Below, in pieces: positions 5,752 through 12,519 of a stretch of 32,196 bases of DNA (positions are counted from its first letter, which is position 1; each line of letters starts with the position of its first letter). The notes below the pieces were generated by a model, which saw only the letters and a list, made by a program, of their open reading frames with translations, had not been told where the DNA came from and made no database searches. A program made the position numbers and the translations under genes. The stretch spans positions 1 to 32,196 of the forward strand of contig NZ_WNKY01000059.1 in the NCBI RefSeq assembly GCF_009720825.1, in the 5' to 3' direction. Source of the stretch: Duganella radicis (GTDB lineage: Bacteria; Pseudomonadota; Gammaproteobacteria; Burkholderiales; Burkholderiaceae_D).

Positions 5752-8694
5752 TTAGGAAAACCATTGATTCACTTCATCTTCATCGATTTTCTCGCGATGG
5801 AATTTCTCGTTGCCGTCCAGCGAGATCGCGAGTTGTTCTTGTTTGGCGGTGTTGACCGGCGTGGTGTGGCCTTCGGCATCGGTTTTGCCAAAGAAGACCT
5901 TGCCGTCGGCGCGCTGTTTCTTGTACAGGCGCCCAGCGATGGCGGCACCGCCGATGGCTTCCTGTACCTTGAAGCGGCCGGCGTACAGTTTTTCATTCGG
6001 CAGTTCGGGCAGGGCGGGCGTGCTTTGCGCCGGGCCGGTCAGCTCTTTCATGCTGGCCTTGAACGTCATGGTGCCGGGGCCGTGCACTTCGATGTTGCCG
6101 CCGGCCAGCTTGATCCACGCGCCTTGCGCGGTCAACATCACGTGCTCCCTGGCGGCCACGCGTACCTCTTTGGTCACGCTGGCCACGGTGATGGTGCGGT
6201 CGGCGGTGAGGCTGGTGGCGTCGTTCTGGCTTTGGCTGCTGAACTTGCCACTGGCGGCGTGCAGGCGGATGCCGGTTTCCTGATTGGGCTTCTCCGCGGC
6301 GGTGGCTTTGCCGTAGGTGAACAGGCTGACGCCGTCGCGCACCGCGTGCAGGCTGTTGGCCTGCGTCAGCAGGTTGATGTCCTGCCCGGCCACCAGGCTG
6401 CTGCTGGCGCCCGCCGCCAGCACGGCGCTGGACGGCGTGGCGGCCGCGATTCCGGACGGCGTCGACAATTGCAGCATGGCCGTGGCGAAGGCGCTGGCCT
6501 GGCCGCCGCCACCGCTGTCGCCGGCCAGACCGCCAGCGGTGGCTTCCAGCGCCTGCGCGCTGGCGGCCATGTGGGCGATGGCGGGCAGCTTGTCCGGCGC
6601 CGGCTCGGCCTGGCCGCCAGTCTTGAGCATGGCATTCTGCTTTTGCGCGGTCTCGGCCAGCGTGGTCTGTAGTTGCTGCGATTGCTGAACTTGCGACTGC
6701 GCCTCGCGCGCATCCATCTGCGCGCCGGCAGCGCCGTTGCGCGCATCGGCCGATAACAGCATGCCGCGGCCGGCGCGCAGCGCGGCGCTGTGTTCGGACT
6801 TGAGCTCGGCGCCAAAGCCGGCCGGCTGCAAGCGCTGGTTGTCAGTCTGGTGGCGCAGGTTGCCGAGGTTGAGTTCGTCCGTGCCCCGATGCGGCGAGGC
6901 GTGACGCTGCAAGCCCAGGCGCGGCTGGCCCGGCGTATCGTCGAACACCAGTTGGCTGTAGGCCCCGGCGCCGCCCTGGCTGGCCGGCAGCGTCTGGCTC
7001 TTGAGGCCGGACAGCGTGGCCGGATGGGCGTGACCGCCGGACTCGCCGGGGAACCATGCCGGCGCGTTGCCGGTGCTGGCGCCGCCGCCTTGCGCCACTT
7101 GATTGTGCTGGGCGTCGGCCTGGCCCTGGCCGTTGTACAGCGCGCCAATCACCACTGGACGGTCGATATTGCCGTCGATGAAATCGACCAGCACTTCCTG
7201 GCCCACGCGCGGGACGGCGTTGCTGCCCCAGTTGGCGCCGGCTTGCGGCGCCAGCGGCGTGGCGACGCGTACCCAGGCGCCGACGCTGTCATCGGCCGGC
7301 GCGCCGCTGTGGCTGGCGGGCGCGGGGTGGTTGACGCGGCTGTGGCCGGCATCACCGCGCTGCCAGTGGAACTGCACCTTGATGCGGTGGTCGCGGTCGG
7401 TATGCACGGCGGCGCCGGATGGGCCGACCACCACGGCGGTCTGCTGGCCCTGAATCGTCGGGCGCGGATGCAGCAGGCGGCCGTGGCCGTCGGTGCCGCT
7501 GGCGCGGTAGGGCACGCTGCTGCGGATGGCGTCGATGCGGTTGCGGTACAGCGGCCGTTCGCCGGCCCGTTTGCCGACCGCGTGCAGACTGCCGGCCTGC
7601 TCGGCGGCGATGGCCGCTTCCAGCGCGCTTTCACCAAGGCGCTGCATCAGGCCGGCGTGCAGATCGGCGCTGAGGTTGTTGTGCATCAGGTGAACCACAC
7701 GCGTGACGAGGAACTCCTCGTCGCCCAACGCGTGCTCGCTGAGATGGAAGGTGGTGCCCGCCGACAGCGTACGCACCGTGCCGGCACCGGTGTAGACCTC
7801 GCGCGCGGCTTCCAGCGCTTGCAGCTGCTGGTCGGCGATACGCTGGCCTTGGGTGCGCGATGCGTAGGCGTAGGCGCCCGGCGCGTCGCGACTGGTCAGC
7901 AGCAGGTCGGCCGGAGCGTCCGGCGAGGCGGCGCTGACCGGGCGCTGGTCCAGCGTGCGGTAATCCCAGCTGCGCAGTTCCACCGCATTGGTTTGCAGCT
8001 TGAGTTCGCTGCGCCAGCGGTCCATGCTGTCCTCGCGCATGACGGCGCCGGGCTGGGTGAAGCGCACTTGCGCCTGCGCGTTGGATTTGAAGCTGCTGTT
8101 GTCGTCGGCGATCACCAGCTCGTGGCCGTCCTGGCTGTGCACGAAGTAATGGAACAGGCCTTCCTCGTGCATCAGGCGCTCTGCGAAGGCCAGATCGCTT
8201 TCCTGGTATTGCGTGGTCAGGCTGCGCACCGGGTAGCGGCCGCGGTCCTGCACGTCGAAGCGCCAGGCCGGCGCCAGCTTTCCCTGGCCTTGCCACGCGC
8301 CGAATACGGCGTCGAGGATGTCGAAGACGTTCTGGTCCTGGAAGATGCGGCTGTCGCGGTTGTGGCCGAGGAAGGCGGTCCAAGGTTCCAGCGTCAGCGT
8401 GTAGCGCGCCAGGCCGCCGTTGGCGCCATTGGCCTCGGCGCCGGTGACGTGGCCATGGAAGGGGCGCGTATCGGCCAGCGTGGTGTGCAGTTCCAGCAGC
8501 ACCGGCTGGCCCAGCAGGGCGCGCAGCGACAGGCTGGCGTCCGGCGACAGGGCGGTGATGCGGAAGCGGAAGCCGCCGCTTAGTGCCTCTTCGCCGCGCA
8601 CGCATTCGGGCAGTAAAACATCGGCGCCCAGCGGCGTGGTCAGGCGCAGCAGCCGGGTCTCCTGGCTGAACATGGAAAGCAAGTCGCGAAGCAT
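5752..8694 (-). CDS. vgrG: Type VI secretion tip protein VgrG with C-terminal extension
   Basis: From ATG 8694 (MLRDLLSMFSQETRLLRL) the product is 980 aa. The gp27-like part comes first (residues about 10-370, with the typical ALLGQPVLLEL and QYQESDLAFAERLMHEEGLF). The gp5/OB part follows (HTDRDHRIKVQFHW, GANWGSNAVPRVGQEVLVDF and IDRPVVIGALYN), then a DUF2345-type beta region (AAREHVMLTAQGAWIKL and NIEVHGPGTMTFKAS). The last about 85 residues (from LPNEKLYAGRF) look like the transthyretin-like tails that carry effectors (GRLYKKQRADG, then GKTDAEGHT). VgrG tips the Hcp tube and is fired into target cells. The frame is open back to 8832, but that part overlaps the upstream terminator, so I prefer 8694. 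Ribosome-binding site is weak. It heads a cassette with the three genes that follow. Confidence 0.95.
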   Translation of the reverse strand: MLRDLLSMFSQETRLLRLTTPLGADVLLPECVRGEEALSGGFRFRITALSPDASLSLRALLGQPVLLELHTTLADTRPFHGHVTGAEANGANGGLARYTLTLEPWTAFLGHNRDSRIFQDQNVFDILDAVFGAWQGQGKLAPAWRFDVQDRGRYPVRSLTTQYQESDLAFAERLMHEEGLFHYFVHSQDGHELVIADDNSSFKSNAQAQVRFTQPGAVMREDSMDRWRSELKLQTNAVELRSWDYRTLDQRPVSAASPDAPADLLLTSRDAPGAYAYASRTQGQRIADQQLQALEAAREVYTGAGTVRTLSAGTTFHLSEHALGDEEFLVTRVVHLMHNNLSADLHAGLMQRLGESALEAAIAAEQAGSLHAVGKRAGERPLYRNRIDAIRSSVPYRASGTDGHGRLLHPRPTIQGQQTAVVVGPSGAAVHTDRDHRIKVQFHWQRGDAGHSRVNHPAPASHSGAPADDSVGAWVRVATPLAPQAGANWGSNAVPRVGQEVLVDFIDGNIDRPVVIGALYNGQGQADAQHNQVAQGGGASTGNAPAWFPGESGGHAHPATLSGLKSQTLPASQGGAGAYSQLVFDDTPGQPRLGLQRHASPHRGTDELNLGNLRHQTDNQRLQPAGFGAELKSEHSAALRAGRGMLLSADARNGAAGAQMDAREAQSQVQQSQQLQTTLAETAQKQNAMLKTGGQAEPAPDKLPAIAHMAASAQALEATAGGLAGDSGGGGQASAFATAMLQLSTPSGIAAATPSSAVLAAGASSSLVAGQDINLLTQANSLHAVRDGVSLFTYGKATAAEKPNQETGIRLHAASGKFSSQSQNDATSLTADRTITVASVTKEVRVAAREHVMLTAQGAWIKLAGGNIEVHGPGTMTFKASMKELTGPAQSTPALPELPNEKLYAGRFKVQEAIGGAAIAGRLYKKQRADGKVFFGKTDAEGHTTPVNTAKQEQLAISLDGNEKFHREKIDEDEVNQWFS

Positions 8695-8724
8695 GGTTGT
8701 TAAGTTAATATGTTTGCATTCCGC

Positions 8725-8753
8725 ATTACACCTGATTCGTCCAAGCTCAGCAA
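8725..8753 (-). promoter_or_regulatory. Candidate sigma70 promoter for the vgrG cassette
   Basis: On the minus strand TTGCTG (8753-8748) is separated by 17 bp from TGTAAT (8730-8725), about 30 bp upstream of the chosen vgrG start. It lies after the dctA terminator, so the cassette would have its own promoter. Match quality is moderate. Confidence 0.45.
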
Positions 8754-8783
8754 GAGTGATTCGATTGAAATCTTGCGTCCATG

Positions 8784-8820
8784 AAAAACGCCCCGCGCGG
8801 CGTGGGCCGGGCGGGGCGTT
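8784..8820 (-). terminator. Intrinsic terminator of dctA
   Basis: A perfect 10-bp stem AACGCCCCGC/GCGGGGCGTT (8787-8796 with 8811-8820) closes a 14-base loop. In the minus-strand direction it is followed by a run of five T. It lies about 20 bp past the dctA stop and separates dctA from vgrG. Confidence 0.9.
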
Positions 8821-8838
8821 GAGGTCTGGCAATGCCTG

Positions 8839-10140
8839 TTAGTGGCTAGGAACGACTTCCATGGGTTCCGGATCGGTGATGGTGGAACCTGGGCTGGCCA
8901 GTTCGGCTTTCATCTTGTCCATATCCAGTTCTTTTTCCCAGCGCGAGACCACCATGGCGGCCACGCCGTTGCCGATGAAGTTGGTCAGCGCGCGGCACTC
9001 GGACATGAAGCGGTCGATGCCCAGGATCAGCGCCATGCCGGCCACTGGAATATCCGGCACCACGTGCAGGGTGGCGGCCAGGGTGATGAAGCCGGCGCCG
9101 GTGATGCCCGATGCGCCTTTCGAGGTCAGCATCGCCACGCCGAGGATGGTCAGTTCCTGCATCAGGGTCAGCTCGGTGTTGGTGGCTTGCGCAACGAACA
9201 GGGCGGCCATGGTCATGTAAATGTTGGTGCCGTCCAGGTTGAACGAGTAGCCGGTCGGGACCACCAGGCCCACCACCGATTTCGAGCAGCCCAGGCGCTC
9301 CAGTTTGTTCATCAGCGAAGGCAGCGCCGATTCCGACGAGCTGGTGCCCAGCACGATCAGCAGTTCTTCCTTGATGTAGGAGATGAAGCGGCCGATCGAG
9401 AAGCCGGTCAGGCGCGCCACGGTGCCCAGCACCACAACGACGAAGATGATGCAGGTGGCGTAGAAGCAGCCCATCAGGGTGGCCAGCGGCAGCAGCGATT
9501 TGATGCCGTATTTACCGATAGTGAAAGCCATGGCGCCAAACGCGCCGATCGGAGCGACTTTCATCACGATGTTCACCACGCCGAAGATGGCGTGCGAGGC
9601 ATCGTCAATCAGCTTGACCAGCGGCTTGCCGCGCTCGCCCAGCAGGGACATCGAGAAACCGAACAGGATGGCGATCAGCAGCACTTGCAGGATGTCGCCC
9701 TTGGCGAAGGCATCAACCACGGTGTTCGGGATGATGTTCAGCAAGAAGTCGGTGGTGGTTTGCGCGTGCGCCTTGGTGGTGTACTGCTCGATGGACTTGG
9801 CGTCCAGCGTGGCGGCGCTGGCGTTGAAGCCGGCGCCCGGTTTCACCAGGTTGGCCACGAACAGGCCGATCACCAGCGCGAAGGTGGAAATGACTTCAAA
9901 GTACAGCAGCGCCTTGCCGCCGACGCGGCCGATCTTCTTGACGTCCTGCATGCCGGCGATGCCGGATACCACGGTGCAGAAGATCACTGGCGCGATGATC
10001 ATCTTGATCAGCTTGATGAAGCCGTCGCCCAGCGGTTTCATGGCGACGCCGCTGTCCGGATAGAACACGCCTAGCATCACGCCGCAGAAGATGGCGAAGA
10101 GTACCTGTACGTACAGGATTTTATAGAATGGTTTTTTCAC
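8839..10140 (-). CDS. dctA: C4-dicarboxylate:H+/Na+ symporter DctA
   Basis: The 433-aa product is a dicarboxylate/amino acid:cation symporter (DAACS family). It imports succinate, fumarate and malate across the inner membrane. Recognisable elements are the N-terminal helix VKKPFYKILYVQVLFAI, FIKLIKMIIAPVIFCTVVSG, the serine-rich hairpin LGTSSSESALPSLMNKLERL, the GYSFNLDGTNIYM signature and the ending region GIDRFMSECRALTNFIGNG. Length is usual for DctA. I chose the GTG start at 10140 because AGGAG lies 7-8 bp upstream; the longer frame from 10173 has no such site. It has its own terminator downstream and a perfect inverted repeat upstream (10184-10235) that may be an operator. Close DAACS relatives such as GltP differ in the substrate region, so I am fairly sure of DctA. 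Confidence 0.93.
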   Translation of the reverse strand: MKKPFYKILYVQVLFAIFCGVMLGVFYPDSGVAMKPLGDGFIKLIKMIIAPVIFCTVVSGIAGMQDVKKIGRVGGKALLYFEVISTFALVIGLFVANLVKPGAGFNASAATLDAKSIEQYTTKAHAQTTTDFLLNIIPNTVVDAFAKGDILQVLLIAILFGFSMSLLGERGKPLVKLIDDASHAIFGVVNIVMKVAPIGAFGAMAFTIGKYGIKSLLPLATLMGCFYATCIIFVVVVLGTVARLTGFSIGRFISYIKEELLIVLGTSSSESALPSLMNKLERLGCSKSVVGLVVPTGYSFNLDGTNIYMTMAALFVAQATNTELTLMQELTILGVAMLTSKGASGITGAGFITLAATLHVVPDIPVAGMALILGIDRFMSECRALTNFIGNGVAAMVVSRWEKELDMDKMKAELASPGSTITDPEPMEVVPSH

Positions 10141-10183
10141 GGGGTCTCCTCGTGTGTGTGAGGAGTGCATCATCGCGCAAGCG

Positions 10184-10235
10184 GAGAGATATCACTATTG
10201 TGGAAAGCCGCAAATCACGGCCGGTGATATCTCTC
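10184..10235. promoter_or_regulatory. Perfect 12-bp inverted repeat upstream of dctA, possible operator
   Basis: GAGAGATATCAC (10184-10195) is exactly mirrored by GTGATATCTCTC (10224-10235), separated by 28 bases. It starts 44 bp upstream of the dctA start codon. Two well-spaced palindromic arms suggest a regulator contact site or an mRNA hairpin in the dctA leader. The regulator is unknown. Confidence 0.45.
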
Positions 10236-10257
10236 TTTGGTAAGGGATTCTACTTAG

Positions 10258-10358
10258 GGGATTGCTTCAAAGCGGTTGCGGCGAGGCGCAGCGCCGAAGG
10301 CAGTGCGCCTGCACGGCGAGGTGCTGCAACGAAGCTGCGGCCGCTTTTAAGCGATCCC
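10258..10358. repeat. Structured intergenic element between dctA and bdhA
   Basis: An 18-bp imperfect inverted repeat (GGGATTGCTTCAAAGCGG at 10258-10275 with CCGCTTTTAAGCGATCCC at 10341-10358; two mismatches) encloses 65 bases that fold further, including GTTGC/GCAAC (10275-10279 with 10326-10330) and GGCGCAGCGCC. It touches the bdhA stop codon, so it may end bdhA transcription. Size and symmetry suggest a small dispersed repeat (REP/MITE type), but only one copy lies in this window. Confidence 0.5.
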
Positions 10359-11153
10359 TTATTGTGCCACCCAGCCGCCGTCCATATTCCATGCCACGCC
10401 GCGCACCTGCTTGGCCGCGTCCGAGCACAGGAACACCGCCAGCGCGCCCAGCTCTTCCGGTGTGACGAACTCGCCCGAGGGCTGCTTGTCGGCCAGCAGC
10501 GCCTTCTTGGCTTGCTCGTTGCTGATGCCATCCTTGGCGGCGCGGTCGTCGACCTGCTTCTGCACCAGCGGCGTCAACACGAAGCCGGGGCAGATGGCGT
10601 TGACGGTGATGCCGGTGGTGGCCGTCTCCAGCGCATTGGCCTTGGTCAGGCCGAGCAGGCCGTGCTTGGCCGCCACGTAGGCCGACTTGCCGGCCGAGGC
10701 CACCAGACCGTGGGTCGAAGCCAGGTTGATGATGCGGCCCCAGTTATTCTTGCGCATGCGCGGCAGCACCAGGCGCGAGGTATGGAACGCCGAGGTCAGG
10801 TTGATGGCGATAATCGCATCCCATTTCTCGACCGGGAATTCGTCGACGTTGGCCACGTACTGGATGCCGGCGTTATTCACCAGCACATCGACGCCGCCGA
10901 ACTTGTCGCCGGCGAAGTTGATCATGGCCTCGATCTCGGCCGGCTTGGTCATGTCGGCGTTGTGGTACGCCACCTGCACGCCGAATTCCTTGGCCAGATC
11001 GGCTTGCAGCTGTTCGATTTGCTGGCTGTCGCCAAAGCCGTTCAGCAGCACGTTGGCGCCTTCCGCCGCCAGCGAGCGGGCGATGCCCAGGCCGATGCCG
11101 GAAGTCGATCCGGTAACCAACGCGGTTTTACCGCTCAAAGTCTTGTTTGCCAT
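10359..11153 (-). CDS. bdhA: 3-hydroxybutyrate dehydrogenase (SDR family)
   Basis: The 264-aa product is a classical short-chain dehydrogenase that interconverts D-3-hydroxybutyrate and acetoacetate with NAD. It works in the cytoplasm in the use of polyhydroxybutyrate. The cofactor motif TGSTSGIG is at 14-21, the NNAG motif at 93-96, and the catalytic residues Ser146, Tyr159 and Lys163 lie in NLASTHGLVASAGKSAYVAAKHG-type sequence. Also typical are the loop NAICPGFVLTPLVQKQ and the C-terminal MDGGWVAQ. Length is usual for BdhA. It is transcribed divergently from the alpha/beta hydrolase gene; the 122-bp gap between them holds both promoters. Start at 11153 is supported by the canonical MANKTLSGKTALVTG opening. 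Confidence 0.93.
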   Translation of the reverse strand: MANKTLSGKTALVTGSTSGIGLGIARSLAAEGANVLLNGFGDSQQIEQLQADLAKEFGVQVAYHNADMTKPAEIEAMINFAGDKFGGVDVLVNNAGIQYVANVDEFPVEKWDAIIAINLTSAFHTSRLVLPRMRKNNWGRIINLASTHGLVASAGKSAYVAAKHGLLGLTKANALETATTGITVNAICPGFVLTPLVQKQVDDRAAKDGISNEQAKKALLADKQPSGEFVTPEELGALAVFLCSDAAKQVRGVAWNMDGGWVAQ

Positions 11154-11275
11154 ACTGATCCTCTACAGGGTTGGTGATTGAAGGCGCGCTGCGCTACACT
11201 TCGGTAGGAAGTTGTCACAACGCGGTAAAATGGTCATTCTGAACATCATTACATAAAAACCATTGAGGTAGCCGC

Positions 11276-12154
11276 ATGCTCGAAGCAAAAATAAAGTCTG
11301 TTCAATGCCTGTCGCTGGCTGGCCTGCATCGCATGTCCTACAAGGAGTGGGGCGATGCAAGCAATCCCAACGTGCTGGTTTGCGTGCACGGCGTCACCCG
11401 CGTCGGCGACGACTTCGACAACATGGCCCGCGCGCTGGCCGGCGACTACCGCGTGATCTGTCCGGACATCGTCGGCCGCGGCCGCTCCGACTGGTTGAAG
11501 AATCCGCAGCTGTACCGCATACCGCAGTATGTCAGTGATATCGTAACCTTGCTGGCACGCGTGCTGCCAGACGCCGAAAGTCAGAAGGTCGACTGGTTCG
11601 GCACCTCGATGGGCGGCTTGATCGGCATGGGGCTGGCCTCGCTGCCGGGCAATCCGATCCGCAAGCTGGTCCTGAACGACATCGGCCCGGTGCTGGCGCC
11701 GATGGCCATGCAGCGCATCGGCGACTACATCGGCCAGGACCTGCGCTTCGACAGCTTTGAGGCCGGCGCCAAGTTCATCCGCGACGTCTCGCTGTCCTTC
11801 GGCGAGCATACCGAGGCCGAGTGGCACAAGCTGGCCAGCGACGTGCTGCGCCAGGACAAGGACGGCAAATGGGTGCGCCACTACGACATGGGCCTGGCGC
11901 AGCCATTCCGTTCGGCCACGCCGGAATCGGCCGATGCCGACCAGGCCATGCTGTGGGCCGCGTATGACGCCATCCGCTGCCCGACGCTGCTGGTGCGCGG
12001 CGCCGACTCCGACCTGCTGTCGCCGGAAACGGCGCGGGAAATGACCCGGCGCGGGCCCAACGCCACGCTGGTGGAAATCCCCCATGTGGGCCACGCGCCG
12101 ACCTTTATTCACGACGATCAAATCGCCATAGCAAAGCAATTCCTGTTAGGTTAA
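11276..12154 (+). CDS. Alpha/beta hydrolase
   Basis: The 292-aa product has the alpha/beta hydrolase fold. The oxyanion motif VCVHGVTR is at about 36-42, the nucleophile elbow FGTSMGG gives Ser111, an acid lies in the VRGADSDLLSPE segment near 246, and the catalytic His is likely His273 in HVGHAPTF. No signal peptide, so it is cytoplasmic. Substrate cannot be read from sequence; relatives include esterases and enol-lactone-type hydrolases. A GAGG motif lies 8 bp before the ATG. The next gene, ridA-like, starts 7 bp after its stop and relA follows 7 bp after that, so the three probably form one operon. A candidate promoter is TTGGTG-18-TACACT between 11171 and 11200. Confidence 0.85.
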   Translation: MLEAKIKSVQCLSLAGLHRMSYKEWGDASNPNVLVCVHGVTRVGDDFDNMARALAGDYRVICPDIVGRGRSDWLKNPQLYRIPQYVSDIVTLLARVLPDAESQKVDWFGTSMGGLIGMGLASLPGNPIRKLVLNDIGPVLAPMAMQRIGDYIGQDLRFDSFEAGAKFIRDVSLSFGEHTEAEWHKLASDVLRQDKDGKWVRHYDMGLAQPFRSATPESADADQAMLWAAYDAIRCPTLLVRGADSDLLSPETAREMTRRGPNATLVEIPHVGHAPTFIHDDQIAIAKQFLLG

Positions 12155-12161
12155 GAAGAGT

Positions 12162-12512
12162 ATGGAAATCACACGACTGCACGTAGGCAAGCGCCTGTCC
12201 GAAATCGCGATCCACAACAACACCGTCTATCTGGCCGGTCAGATCCCGGACGACTACGCGCTCGACATCAAGGGCCAGACCCGCGAAGTGCTGGCGCATA
12301 TCGACCGCCTGCTGGCGGAAGCGGGCAGCGACAAGACCTGCATCCTGAGCTGCACCATCTACCTCAAGGACATGGCCGACTTCCCCGGCATGAACGAGGA
12401 GTGGGACGCGTGGGTGCCGCAGGGCCACACGCCGCCGCGCGCCACCGTGGAAGCCAGGCTGTTCGATCCGAAAGTGCTGGTCGAAATCGTCGTCATCGCC
12501 GCGCAGCGCTAG
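12162..12512 (+). CDS. RidA family protein (YjgF/YER057c/UK114)
   Basis: The 116-aa product matches the Rid family: VYLAGQIPDD near 24-33, VLSCTIYLKDMADFPGMNEEW in the middle, and the PPRATVEARL signature with the conserved Arg of the enamine/imine-binding pocket. RidA proteins hydrolyse reactive 2-aminoacrylate and related enamines made by PLP enzymes, and usually form trimers in the cytoplasm. RidA proper has about 128 residues; this shorter one fits an Rid2/Rid-related subgroup, so I give no symbol. AAGAAGAG lies upstream of the ATG. It lies between the hydrolase and relA with 7-bp gaps on both sides. Confidence 0.88.
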   Translation: MEITRLHVGKRLSEIAIHNNTVYLAGQIPDDYALDIKGQTREVLAHIDRLLAEAGSDKTCILSCTIYLKDMADFPGMNEEWDAWVPQGHTPPRATVEARLFDPKVLVEIVVIAAQR

Positions 12513-12519
12513 GAGTCCC

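Noticed and set aside
6790..8583. A 597-codon open frame on the plus strand inside vgrG
   Set aside because: It mirrors vgrG codons, has Ala/Gly/Arg-rich low-information sequence and no ribosome-binding site or family match.
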